Source of the DNA: Larkinella arboricola
Lineage (GTDB): Bacteria; Bacteroidota; Bacteroidia; Cytophagales; Spirosomataceae
Direction of reading: 5' to 3'
Length of the DNA: 64,000 nucleotides
Assembly (NCBI RefSeq): GCF_003259745.1
Contig: NZ_QLMC01000003.1
Coordinates: 62,001 to 126,000 of the forward strand
Part shown: one piece after another, positions 17,952-27,449 of the stretch
Numbering within the stretch: position 1 is the stretch's first letter
Layout of the letters: each line of letters opens with the position of its first letter
Program-made: the position numbers and the translations under genes
Notes under the pieces: model-generated
What the model saw: only the letters and a program-made list of their open reading frames with translations
Databases searched by the model: none
Told to the model about the DNA's origin: nothing

Positions 17952-19340
17952 CTACTCCATGTCAACTTCCTGAACCGTAGCGGGACTGGTTAGCAGCAGG
18001 GGTAACGTAACCCGAAACCAGCCATTCGCTTCTTCGATGCGTGGAGTTGGATGATTCAGGAGCCGGTATTTGTCGGTGATGTTGGACAGGCCCACCCCGT
18101 TGGATTCGACCCGCACAGCCCGGCGCTGGATATTGTTTTCGACCACCAGATGGCCCACTTCCGTCGTGCCGATACGGATTGTCAGTGGTTCTTCCAGCAG
18201 CGCCCGGTTATGCTTAACGGCATTCTCGACGAGTAGTTGCAGCGTGAGGGGCGGAAGAAGGGCATCCTGAAACGTGTCGGCTACGGCAATTTCCGTGCAG
18301 ATACTCTGTCCATACCGGGTTTTAAGCAGATGCAGGTAAGATCGGATGAAATTGAGTTCTACGCTTAATGAGGTCAGTTCCGAATCACCTGCCCGGAGCA
18401 GGTACCGGTAAACACTCGATAATTCATCGACGTAATCGGTGGCCTGTTGGGGATTTTCGTCGATCAGGGCGGAAAGCGTATTGAGCGAATTAAACAGAAA
18501 ATGCGGGTTAACCTGACTTTGTAAGGCTCGCATCTGAGCCTCGGTAAATTGCTGTTTAAGCTGCTGCACCGTGAGGTCGGCTTCCAGTTGCCGGCGCAGA
18601 TACTGTTCGCGTTCCCGAATCAGTGTCTGTTCAGCCATGATTTGCTGGAGCGCCTGCTGCCGTTGCCGGTACGACAGTCCGAGGGACACGCAGATCAGGT
18701 CGAGCAGGATACCCACCTGCATGATAAAAGCCGGATGCCTGGGTAAGGGCAAACGAACAACAACCTCAATCCCCTGGTCAATGTACTGGTTCAGTACCAC
18801 CGTAGAGAAAATTTCACCCAGCCACAACGCCACAGTACCGACAAAAAAGAACCGGGCCAGCACATCCGTCCGCTTCAGGTACATGATGAAGGTGTAGAGG
18901 ATGGTCAGGTTGGTCAAAACCAGCACAATACCCCGTTCGATATCGAGCACAATAGCGTGCCAGCCGGTTTGCCACAGCGACGAGAACAGGTTAAAATACG
19001 TTTCGGGCAGGGCAAACAACAACCAGGTAACCTGCATGATCCGGTACCAGCGCAGCAGGCGGGGGTAGCTGGTCAGGTTCATAAACGTCAGGGCCAGTTC
19101 CAGATACAGCACAGAAAATACGTAGAAAGGAACCGTCCGGACAAACGCCATGATGGCCGGTTCCAACGCCAGCGCATCCCCACCAAAGGCAATGACCCAC
19201 AGGAAGATATAGAGACTGTAAAGCGCATAAACCCGTTCCCGGCGAATCACCCACTGGATCAGGTTAGCCGCCATGATCACCATCGTGCCGCCAACGAACA
19301 GTAAAATCCATTGATCGTAAGTGGGTAAAATCAGGTGCAT
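17952..19340 (-). CDS. LytS/YehU-type membrane sensor histidine kinase
   Basis: This is a 462-residue kinase. Six to seven transmembrane helices fill residues 10-225, then a coiled coil (about 225-270) leads into the His_kinase domain, with the phosphoacceptor at His280 in SQVNPHFLFNSLNTL. The ATPase part shows LTLQLLVENAVKHN and later ESNGVGLSNITDKYRLL. This kinase class normally signals to a LytTR response regulator encoded beside it. None is adjacent here, so it is an orphan kinase. The ATG at 19340 is chosen over a TTG eight codons upstream. Confidence 0.9.
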   Translation of the reverse strand: MHLILPTYDQWILLFVGGTMVIMAANLIQWVIRRERVYALYSLYIFLWVIAFGGDALALEPAIMAFVRTVPFYVFSVLYLELALTFMNLTSYPRLLRWYRIMQVTWLLFALPETYFNLFSSLWQTGWHAIVLDIERGIVLVLTNLTILYTFIMYLKRTDVLARFFFVGTVALWLGEIFSTVVLNQYIDQGIEVVVRLPLPRHPAFIMQVGILLDLICVSLGLSYRQRQQALQQIMAEQTLIREREQYLRRQLEADLTVQQLKQQFTEAQMRALQSQVNPHFLFNSLNTLSALIDENPQQATDYVDELSSVYRYLLRAGDSELTSLSVELNFIRSYLHLLKTRYGQSICTEIAVADTFQDALLPPLTLQLLVENAVKHNRALLEEPLTIRIGTTEVGHLVVENNIQRRAVRVESNGVGLSNITDKYRLLNHPTPRIEEANGWFRVTLPLLLTSPATVQEVDME

Positions 19341-19421
19341 ACAACGTAAGAAGTTGAAGTTCAACGAAAATAGAAAAAAGTTGCTTTACCTGCCGCTTTT
19401 TACGGTTCATGGTTAAAAAGG

Positions 19422-19452
19422 TTGGGGAATCAGGCGCCTACCGGCAATTTTA
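19422..19452 (+). promoter_or_regulatory. possible promoter of the GT1 gene
   Basis: TTG (19422-19424), a 20-base gap and CAATTTTA (19445-19452) resemble the -33/-7 pair with two mismatches in the -7 element. It ends 30 bases before the ATG. Confidence 0.3.
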
Positions 19453-19482
19453 GCCCGATCAATTAAACAACAACATCTACAC

Positions 19483-20799
19483 ATGAACCCTCAGCGCATC
19501 CTTTTTGCAACCGTGCCCTTCGACGGGCATTTTAGCCCTCTTACTGGTTTAGCCGTTCACCTTAAGCAGCTTGGCCACGATGTCCGCTGGTATGTTGGCG
19601 GGCATTACGGCGACCGCGTCCGGGCCCTGGGGCTACCCCACTACCCCACTGTAAAAGCCCGCGTTATTAACCAGACGAACATGGACGAACTGTTTCCGGA
19701 ACGGAAGAAAATTAAAAACCCCATCAGCCGCGCCCGGTTCGATGTCAAACAAACGTTCCTCAACCCGATTCCGGGCTACGTGGATGACCTCATGGCTATC
19801 CACGCCGACTGGCCCTTCGACCTGATTGTGTACGATCTGGCCTGCCTGGGCGCCTTGTTTGTGCAGGAGTTGCTCGCCATTAAAGGCGTGGCCGTTGGCG
19901 TGCTGCCCCTGTTTGAAAGCGAATCCAACCCACCCGCAGACGACCCGCATCAGTTCCCGCTGAAACGCTGGCTGGTACGCCGGGCAAAGCGGGCTAAAGT
20001 TTATCTGACCTTCCGGGTGATGATGAAGCCCTGCAACGTGCTCTACAATGAACTCCGGGGTCAATATGGCCTGCCGCCCGAGTCAGGCTTTATGTTTGAA
20101 TCCGTGTTCCGGAACGCCCATCTGTACCTGCAAAGCGGGGTGCCGGGCTTCGATTACCCGCACCGGCAGTTCAGCCCGAACGTTCGGTTTGTAGGGCCCC
20201 TGATGCCACACCGGTCGGGCCAGAAAACGCCGTTTAGGCAGGCAGAGCGTACCCTTCCCTACAAACACGTGGTGCTGGCGACGCAGGGAACATTTGAGAA
20301 TGATGTCGAGAAAATCATCGTGCCAACGCTAGAAGCCTACAAAAACGACCCCGATACAATGGTTATTGTCACGACGGGCGGATCGGGCACCGAAGCCCTG
20401 CGCGGGCGTTACCCCCAGTCCCATTTCCTGATCGAAGACTTTATTGATTATGACGCCGTGATGCCTTACGTGAATGTGTATGTCACCAACGGCGGCTACG
20501 GGGGGGTGATGCTCGCGCTTAAACACAAGTTACCGATTGTAGTTGCGGGCGTTTATGAAGGGAAAGATGACATCGCCGACCGGGTTCAGTTTAACCAGGT
20601 TGGTATAAACCTCAATACCGAAACGCCCAAACCGGCCCAGATATACCGGGCGGTAACGAAAATACGGACAGATGATACGTACCGCCAGCGGGCGCGGCAG
20701 TTGAGCAGGGAGTTTGAGCAATATCAGCCCAATCAGCTAGCCGTGGGTTACATCAACGCATTGATGACCGAGAAGCCCGGCCTGCTGGTTACCACGTAA
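19483..20799 (+). CDS. GT1-family (UGT/MGT-like) glycosyltransferase
   Basis: The 438-residue protein has a GT-B fold. The N-terminal half starts with ILFATVPFDGHFSPLTGLAVHLKQLGHDV, where the His is the expected catalytic base. The donor half holds VLATQGTFEND and the plant-UGT-like box FIDYDAVMPYVNVYVTNGGYGGVMLAL, followed by LPIVVAGVYEGKDDIADRV. GT1 enzymes glycosylate small hydrophobic molecules such as carotenoids, flavonoids or macrolides. The acceptor is not evident here. In pigmented Cytophagales a carotenoid or flexirubin acceptor would fit, but no pigment gene is adjacent. Confidence 0.88.
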   Translation: MNPQRILFATVPFDGHFSPLTGLAVHLKQLGHDVRWYVGGHYGDRVRALGLPHYPTVKARVINQTNMDELFPERKKIKNPISRARFDVKQTFLNPIPGYVDDLMAIHADWPFDLIVYDLACLGALFVQELLAIKGVAVGVLPLFESESNPPADDPHQFPLKRWLVRRAKRAKVYLTFRVMMKPCNVLYNELRGQYGLPPESGFMFESVFRNAHLYLQSGVPGFDYPHRQFSPNVRFVGPLMPHRSGQKTPFRQAERTLPYKHVVLATQGTFENDVEKIIVPTLEAYKNDPDTMVIVTTGGSGTEALRGRYPQSHFLIEDFIDYDAVMPYVNVYVTNGGYGGVMLALKHKLPIVVAGVYEGKDDIADRVQFNQVGINLNTETPKPAQIYRAVTKIRTDDTYRQRARQLSREFEQYQPNQLAVGYINALMTEKPGLLVTT

Positions 20800-21028
20800 C
20801 CGTAAACCCGTGAAGAAAAGTAGATCATTCCGTACCAACGGATCGACAACCGGCTTTTGGCACGTTTCGGCCCGGCAGCGGAATAGCCAACCCAGGTTAT
20901 CCATCGAGCACACCGGCGGTACTTTTTAAATAACTTTTTGTATTATATATTTCCAATAAATTATACAAATTGCTATTTGCCAATAACATAGCGGCACCTT
21001 TTCTTCACCCTTTACTAACGAATATACG

Positions 21029-22687
21029 ATGAAGCCTTCAAGACGGAATTTTTTACAATCGCTGGGCGTTGGCGTGACCGGTTTGAGTCTTTCACAGGAA
21101 TCGGTTGCGGCTCCTTCGCGCCCGCCTAAAGCCGTTAAACCCGCCGACGATGAGCAAGTGTTGTTTGTGGGCGACAACATTGCCATTGCCAACACCGAGT
21201 ATGGAAAAGTCCGTGGTTTTATTCTTCGGGGCATTCATCACTTTTTAGGGGTTCCGTACGGGGCCGACACCTCGGGTAGGAACCGCTTTATGCCCCCTCA
21301 GAAACCTACTCCGTGGGCGGATGTTCGTCCGGCCCTCTGGTGGGGAAATTCGGCTCCGCAGATTATGGAAAAACGGTATGCCAATCCCTATGCATCGTTT
21401 GTGGACCACTGGAATTACGACGATGTATCGGAGGACTGCCTGAAACTGAATGTGTGGACACCTGCTCCGGATACGCAGAAACGCCCGGTCGTGGTCTGGC
21501 TGCATGGGGGTGGATTCGTGAATGGTAACGGAATTGAACAGGACGGCTATCACGGCGAAAACCTGGCCCGACTGGGAAACATCGTTTTCTGTTCAATTAA
21601 TCACCGCCTGGGCGCTCTGGGGTATACTCACCTGAAAGCGGCCGGGGGCCATCCGGCTTCCGGCAACGTGGGGAATCTGGACATGGTAGCGGCCCTCGAA
21701 TGGATTAAAAATAACATTGCCAACTTTGGCGGAGATCCCCGCAACGTAACCATCATTGGTCAGTCCGGCGGAGGGGCCAAGGTAACAACGCTGATGAATA
21801 TGCCGTCCGCGAAAGGATTATTCCATAAGGCGGTGGCCCTGAGCGGCAGTTCGCTTTCCGGCGTTAACAAAGAGTATGCCGAAAAATTAGGGCTCAAAGT
21901 AATGGAAGAAGCGGGCCTGAAACCCGGCGAAATTGACAAGCTCCAGCAGATTCCCTGGCGCCAGTACATCGACATTGCGAATCGGGCGGTGGAGAAAATG
22001 ACCGACGAAGCCAAACGGCTCTCTATTCAGCGGGGCGGTTACTCTCCGGTTGCCGACGGCGTAGCACTGAATGCGGACCCGTTTTTCAAAGACCCGGGGC
22101 ACTTCTCGGCTGACATTCCCCTGATGATCTGCTCGACGTTTCATGAACAAAGCCCCAGCCGGACCGACGCCATGTTAGAAAGCATTTCGCTGGCGGAAGT
22201 GAAGGAAAAAATCAAACCTCGCTTTGGTGAGAAATCGGGTGAAATCGTGGATGCGTATGTTAAAAACTTCCCGAAAGCGCGGCCCATTGAAATCTGGGCG
22301 CTGATTGTGTCTAACCGAAAGAATGCTATTGCTACCGCCGATGCAAAAGTGTCGCAGCAAAAAGCGCCCGTCTATGTGGCCTGGTTTGGCTGGCAGCCGC
22401 CCCTGTTCGATGGCCGGATGCGGGCTTTCCACTGCAATGATATTTGTTTCTGGTTTTACAATACCGATCTGATGCTGACCCACACGGGAGGAGGCAAACG
22501 CCCCCGGGCGCTATCGGAAAAGATGGCGAAATCGTTCCTGAACTTTGTAAAAACCGGCAATCCAAACGGAGGGGGCCTACCAACCTGGAAACCGTATACA
22601 GTTCAAAATGGCGAAACGATGATTCTGGATGACACGCCGATGCTGGTGAACGACCCCGACCGCGAAGCCCGGAAAGCCCTCGCCTAG
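21029..22687 (+). CDS. exported type B carboxylesterase
   Basis: This is a 552-residue alpha/beta hydrolase. The N-terminus MKPSRRNFLQSLGVGVTGLSL has a twin-arginine signal (RRNFLQ). The oxyanion loop is HGGG at 159-162, the EDCL motif is at 135-138, and the nucleophile is Ser246 in GQSGGGA, a variant of the usual GESAGA. The catalytic His lies in FHCNDICFWF near the C-terminus. Type B esterases cleave carboxylic esters such as pNB esters, acyl sugars or xenobiotics. It is transcribed alone; a weak hairpin with six Ts lies about 190 bases after the stop. Confidence 0.9.
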   Translation: MKPSRRNFLQSLGVGVTGLSLSQESVAAPSRPPKAVKPADDEQVLFVGDNIAIANTEYGKVRGFILRGIHHFLGVPYGADTSGRNRFMPPQKPTPWADVRPALWWGNSAPQIMEKRYANPYASFVDHWNYDDVSEDCLKLNVWTPAPDTQKRPVVVWLHGGGFVNGNGIEQDGYHGENLARLGNIVFCSINHRLGALGYTHLKAAGGHPASGNVGNLDMVAALEWIKNNIANFGGDPRNVTIIGQSGGGAKVTTLMNMPSAKGLFHKAVALSGSSLSGVNKEYAEKLGLKVMEEAGLKPGEIDKLQQIPWRQYIDIANRAVEKMTDEAKRLSIQRGGYSPVADGVALNADPFFKDPGHFSADIPLMICSTFHEQSPSRTDAMLESISLAEVKEKIKPRFGEKSGEIVDAYVKNFPKARPIEIWALIVSNRKNAIATADAKVSQQKAPVYVAWFGWQPPLFDGRMRAFHCNDICFWFYNTDLMLTHTGGGKRPRALSEKMAKSFLNFVKTGNPNGGGLPTWKPYTVQNGETMILDDTPMLVNDPDREARKALA

Positions 22688-23100
22688 CTGTCCAGCGGGG
22701 TGATTGACAGGAATTGTAAGGAACGGATGGATTTTAAAATTGATTGTTTAACGGCTTCAACGTCCTTCTGGAAACTGACGCCTGAAAAAAAATGAAAAAT
22801 TATGATGCATCTGTTTCAGGTTACACAATAAAGCGTCCGAATCACCGTTTCATAGGATAGTAAGTTTCTTCTGCCCCAGCGGTCACCCTGCTGGTGCTTT
22901 TTTGTTGGCCTGGAAAATTTTCAACTGAACTTCGCCCGAGCCGACGGTGGTTATGTATACGGTTCTCCGCGCCTTTCTACTGCCAAACTAGTCCCCATTT
23001 ATTTCCAGACCTGAAAAACTTTATTAAAGGTAAGGTTGCCAGCAATGTTGGTACTTTTTTTGGTAGCTTTTCCATACGAAACTGTTATCAGACAAAGCCA
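22688..23100. other. intergenic region before the hybrid kinase
   Basis: These 413 bases hold a possible terminator: CCAGC/GCTGG at 22876-22894, followed by six Ts from 22898. An open frame continues upstream from the kinase to 22894, but its residues are unlike a kinase N-terminus. A TACTTTTTTT stretch near 23050 could carry a promoter, which I cannot define. Confidence 0.4.
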
Positions 23101-26100
23101 ATGCCTTTACCTCCCAAGGAAGACGAGCGGTTAAGAGCCCTGCATCGCTACCAGATTCTGGACACCGTACCGGAACAGGATTTTGATCATCTTACGCAAT
23201 TGGCTTCCGTTATTTGCCAAACGCCGATGTCGCTGGTTTCGCTGCTCGACCAGCAACGTCAGTGGTTTAAATCACGGGTTGGGATTGGCGTTACCGAAAC
23301 CAGTCGGAATATTGCTTTCTGCAACCATACTATCCTGGAAAATAAGATTCTGGAAGTAGAAGATGCTACCCAGGATCAGCGCTTTCAGCACAACCCGCTT
23401 GTTACGGAAGATCCTCACGTGCAGTTCTATGCTGGCTACCCCCTGATTGATCCCGACGGGTATGCGCTGGGAACCCTCTGTGTGCTGGATCATACGCCCA
23501 GAAAACTGAATCCGGACCAGCGGAAGGCCCTACGGATGTTGGGAGAAATGGCGACCAAGCTGATTGTCGATCACCGGCAGAAGCAGGAGCTTCTGTATCT
23601 GGAGAAACTGTTTTCCCAGTCCGCAGATTTAATCTGTGTAATCAGTGCCGACGGTTTCTTGCAGCGCCTAAACCCCGCTTTTCCGAAGGTTTTGGGCTGG
23701 AACACCAGCAGTTTGTTACAAACCTCGTTTCTAGCGCTGGTTCATCCGGATGACCTTGAACTGACCCGCCAGGAATTGGCTCGGTTAACGCTTGGCGAAC
23801 CGACGGTTAATTTTTCGCACCGCATCCAGTGTCAGGACGGTACCTACCGACACATTCAATGGGTGATAAGCCCCGAACCCGGCTCCGGCTTCCACTTTGC
23901 CATTGGCCGGGATGTGACCGAGGAAAAGAGAAACGAAGTGCGGCTTTTTCACTCCGAAAACCGTTTCCGCTCCTTTTTTGAGAACTCCCAGGGCTGCATG
24001 AGTATTCATGATCCGGCAGGAATCCTGTTGAACATCAGCAAGGCTGGTGCCCAGGCTTTAGGCTACGAACCTCAGGAGTTGATCGGCCAATCCTTGCGTA
24101 CGCTGGTACCACCGGCTCAGCAGCCGGGACTGGAATCGTACCTGAAATCCATCCCCCAAACCGGAAAAGCCAGCGGACAAATTAATCTTCTCCACCGGGA
24201 CGGCTCGGTACGGACCTATTTATTTAACAACACCCTCGAAACGGATCTGGACGGCTCGATGTATGTCATTAGCAACGCCATTGATATCACCGACCGTCAT
24301 CAGCTGGAAGCGGACCTGAAGTGGACGAAGCAGATGCTGGACCAGACCAATGAGGTGGCCCGCATTGGTATCTGGGATGTTGACCTGCTGCGAAACACGG
24401 TTTACTGGTCGCCCGTTACCAAGGCCATCCATGAGGTTCCCGGCGACTATGTTCCCAACATGGAGAAAGCGATTGTCTTTTTTAAAGGCACTCACCGGGA
24501 ACGGGTTCAGGAGTGCCTGAACCGGGCTCTTCATTATGGAGAAACCTACGATATTGAATTACAGATTGTGACGGCCAAAGGCCGACCGGTATGGGTTCGC
24601 GCCATTGGTACCCCGGAATTTGAAGATGGTATATGCCGTCGTGTGTATGGCACATTTCAGGACATTAACGAGAGAAAAATTGCCGAGCAGACCCTCCTTA
24701 ACGAAAAATTAAGACTAACCGCCTTTGTGGAACACGCACCGGCTGCGGTGGCCATGTTCGACCGGGAGATGCGTTATATTGCGGTCAGCCGTCGCTGGAT
24801 GGAGGATTACCGCTTACCGGGGAGCGTGCTGGGCTTGTCGCATTACGATGTTTTCCCGACCATAACCGAGGAGTGGAAAGCCATTCATACCGAGTGTATA
24901 CAGGGAGCCGTTAAATCGAGAGCGGAAGAGTGGTGGAAACCTTCCGGCTGGGATCAGGAGCAATGCCTGCGCTGGGAAGTAAGGCCCTGGTATCAATATG
25001 ACGGGACCATCGGGGGCATCGTGATGTTTACCCAGGATATTACGGAAGCCAGTTTGCAGAAGCAGGAGCTGGAAAAAGCCAAGCAACTGGCCGAACACGC
25101 CAGCATTGCCAAATCTGAATTTCTGGCCAACATGAGCCACGAAATCCGCACACCTTTGAACGGCGTGATCGGGTTTACGGATCTGGTACTGAAAACCTCG
25201 CTCAACGAAACGCAGCTTCAGTATTTGACACTGGTCAATCAGTCGGCCAATGCCCTGCTGAACATTATCAACGATATTCTGGACTTCTCGAAAATTGAAG
25301 CCGGTAAGCTCGAACTCGCCATTGAAAAAGTGGATCTCTATGAGACCTGCGGGCAGTCGGCTGACATTATTACCTACCAGGCCCAGCAAAAGGGGCTTGA
25401 AATGCTCCTGAACCTATCAGCCGACCTGCCCCGGTTTATTCAGGTTGATTCCGTGCGGCTTAAACAGGTGCTGGTTAACCTGTTGAGCAATGCCGTTAAA
25501 TTCACCGAAGAAGGAGAAATTGAACTAAAAGTCAGTCCTTTAACCGATCCAACGCAGCGTTTGATTCTCTACCGGTTTGAAGTAAGAGACACCGGCATCG
25601 GCATTAAGCCGGAGATGCAGTCACGTATTTTTGAGGCTTTTTCTCAGGAAGATCTTTCGACCACCAAAAAATACGGCGGAACCGGCCTGGGCCTCACCAT
25701 TTCCAATAAATTACTGGGTATGATGGGCAGCCGGCTGGAACTGATCAGTGCGCCCGGACAGGGCAGCCGGTTTTTCTTCGACATCTGGTTTGAATCGGAA
25801 GCCGGTGAACCGCTGCCGGGCCGGGATTTAAGCCTCATCAAAAAGGTCCTGATTGTCGATGACAATGCAAACAACCGCCTGATCCTGCGTCAGATGTTTG
25901 GCCTGAAAAGCATTCAGGTGGAGGAGGCTCATAACGGGTTTGAGGCACTTCAAAAGCTTGGCCAGCACGATGACTACGATGTCATTCTGATGGATTACCA
26001 CATGCCTTACATGGATGGTCTGGAAACGGTGGAAAAAATCCGGGCTCACTTTCCGTCATCGCCCCTAAATCAATCCATTATTTTACTCCATAGTTCATCG

Positions 26101-27018
26101 GACGATCACCGGATTATTAAAGCCTGCGAAGCCCTGTCGATCAGCCAGCGTTTGCTGAAGCCCGTTAAAATGACCGAGCTATACCGGGCGGTATCTTCTC
26201 TGACCCACACCCTCCCGCCCAAGCATACCGTCGTAGCCGCCGAACCCATTCGACTCCAGTCGGCCTCCGTGAACGTATTGCTGGTCGAAGATAACAAGGT
26301 AAACCAGTTACTGGCCAAAACGATTATTTCCCGAATTGTACCGGATGCCAGGCTCCGAATCGCCAACAATGGCCTGGAAGCGGTGGAAGCCTATACCCAG
26401 GAGCGGCCCGACCTGATTCTGATGGACATTCAGATGCCGGTGATGAATGGCTACGAAGCGACCCAGCGAATCCGCCAACTGGAATCGGGCAGTCATACGC
26501 CGATTATTGCCCTGACGGCCACGACCGTCAAGGAGGAGATGGAACGCTGCCGGGCCGTCGGAATGGATGATGTCATCACCAAACCGATTGTTGAACAGAC
26601 GCTGTTTGGCATCTTCCATAAATGGCTTAGCCCGGCGGAAGAGGTCGCACAGAACGTTGCTCCCACCACGGACTCTACGGATCATTTTGATTTCCAGATG
26701 TTAAAAATGCTAACGGAGGGCGATGCGGAGTTTATGCAGGAATTAATAGAGGCTCTTGAAACCGAGTTAACAAACTCATCGTCCGACCTTACCCAGCTAA
26801 CCAGAGAATTGGATTCCAACGGCTTAAAAGCAGCCGGCCATAAGCTCAAGGGAATGGCCCGGAATGCAGGCATGAACCACCTGGGCCAACTGGCTCATAC
26901 CCTGGAAACGCTGCAAACAAGCGATGTAAAAGCCGTTCAGGAACTGGTGGATCGCATCCAGACTGAAATAAAACTGGTGTTTTCTCTGGTAGCAGAAGCC
27001 AAAAAAAACGAACTATAA
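23101..27018 (+). CDS. hybrid sensor kinase: GAF-PAS4-HisKA-HATPase-REC-REC-HPt
   Basis: This 1305-residue cytoplasmic protein contains a whole phosphorelay. In order it has GAF (about 20-155), four PAS domains (about 164-660), HisKA with His680 in FLANMSHEIRTPLNG, and HATPase with LLSNAVKFT, DTGIGI and GGTGLGL. Two receiver domains follow, with Asp965 (LMDYHMPYMDG) and Asp1109 (LMDIQMPVMNG), and then an HPt domain with His1247 (AAGHKLKGMARNAGM). No transmembrane segment is present, so it senses an internal signal such as redox, light or a ligand through GAF and PAS. No output regulator is adjacent. The ATG at 23101 matches the usual MPLPPKEDERL start; a TTG start 69 codons upstream is rejected. 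Confidence 0.93.
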   Translation: MPLPPKEDERLRALHRYQILDTVPEQDFDHLTQLASVICQTPMSLVSLLDQQRQWFKSRVGIGVTETSRNIAFCNHTILENKILEVEDATQDQRFQHNPLVTEDPHVQFYAGYPLIDPDGYALGTLCVLDHTPRKLNPDQRKALRMLGEMATKLIVDHRQKQELLYLEKLFSQSADLICVISADGFLQRLNPAFPKVLGWNTSSLLQTSFLALVHPDDLELTRQELARLTLGEPTVNFSHRIQCQDGTYRHIQWVISPEPGSGFHFAIGRDVTEEKRNEVRLFHSENRFRSFFENSQGCMSIHDPAGILLNISKAGAQALGYEPQELIGQSLRTLVPPAQQPGLESYLKSIPQTGKASGQINLLHRDGSVRTYLFNNTLETDLDGSMYVISNAIDITDRHQLEADLKWTKQMLDQTNEVARIGIWDVDLLRNTVYWSPVTKAIHEVPGDYVPNMEKAIVFFKGTHRERVQECLNRALHYGETYDIELQIVTAKGRPVWVRAIGTPEFEDGICRRVYGTFQDINERKIAEQTLLNEKLRLTAFVEHAPAAVAMFDREMRYIAVSRRWMEDYRLPGSVLGLSHYDVFPTITEEWKAIHTECIQGAVKSRAEEWWKPSGWDQEQCLRWEVRPWYQYDGTIGGIVMFTQDITEASLQKQELEKAKQLAEHASIAKSEFLANMSHEIRTPLNGVIGFTDLVLKTSLNETQLQYLTLVNQSANALLNIINDILDFSKIEAGKLELAIEKVDLYETCGQSADIITYQAQQKGLEMLLNLSADLPRFIQVDSVRLKQVLVNLLSNAVKFTEEGEIELKVSPLTDPTQRLILYRFEVRDTGIGIKPEMQSRIFEAFSQEDLSTTKKYGGTGLGLTISNKLLGMMGSRLELISAPGQGSRFFFDIWFESEAGEPLPGRDLSLIKKVLIVDDNANNRLILRQMFGLKSIQVEEAHNGFEALQKLGQHDDYDVILMDYHMPYMDGLETVEKIRAHFPSSPLNQSIILLHSSSDDHRIIKACEALSISQRLLKPVKMTELYRAVSSLTHTLPPKHTVVAAEPIRLQSASVNVLLVEDNKVNQLLAKTIISRIVPDARLRIANNGLEAVEAYTQERPDLILMDIQMPVMNGYEATQRIRQLESGSHTPIIALTATTVKEEMERCRAVGMDDVITKPIVEQTLFGIFHKWLSPAEEVAQNVAPTTDSTDHFDFQMLKMLTEGDAEFMQELIEALETELTNSSSDLTQLTRELDSNGLKAAGHKLKGMARNAGMNHLGQLAHTLETLQTSDVKAVQELVDRIQTEIKLVFSLVAEAKKNEL

Positions 27019-27449
27019 CTACTCGACCGGACAATTCTACCGAACTGGAAGCCAATCAATTAAACACAGCCTTTTGTACAAGCTCCACGTATACGGGTTA
27101 TAAAGAAATTTCGGGCACCTTCCTCCTACCAATCAGGGCCACTGCCTAACTTTCTCCTTCCTTGGTTGCCTTACCTGAAAGAAAGTGGTTGAGAGTTATC
27201 AAATACCAGCCGTTCTAACGTATGGAAAGGAGACCAGCAGGCAGAGAGAAAATCGGTTGCAACAAGGGGCAACGGTATTTGCAGATAAGGGCAGACGGGT
27301 ATCCTCTGTCTGCTGGTTTTATCGTGTCCTTCGATTTCTTTCGTGGTATGCCGTTTTGGTAGCCCCGCGTTGAGTAGTGAACTACTCTCTTCTGTGTAAA
27401 CCGTTTAAGCTCGAATAACGAAGGTTTCACTCCTATTGTCTCCTTTTAC
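27019..27449. promoter_or_regulatory. structured leader/control region of the RND efflux operon
   Basis: No gene lies in these 431 bases. ACCAGCAGGCAGAG (27233-27246) can pair along its full length (one G-U) with 27304-27317, closing a 57-base loop that itself holds short pairable pieces. TTTTAT follows it. Further down, GAGTAGT-GA-ACTACTC (27372-27387) is a 7-2-7 inverted repeat 62 bases before the ATG of the adaptor gene, a plausible operator. Confidence 0.4.

Noticed and set aside
20897-20905. TTATCCATC, a partial DnaA box before the carboxylesterase gene
   Set aside because: It is a single weak match with no cluster, expected by chance.
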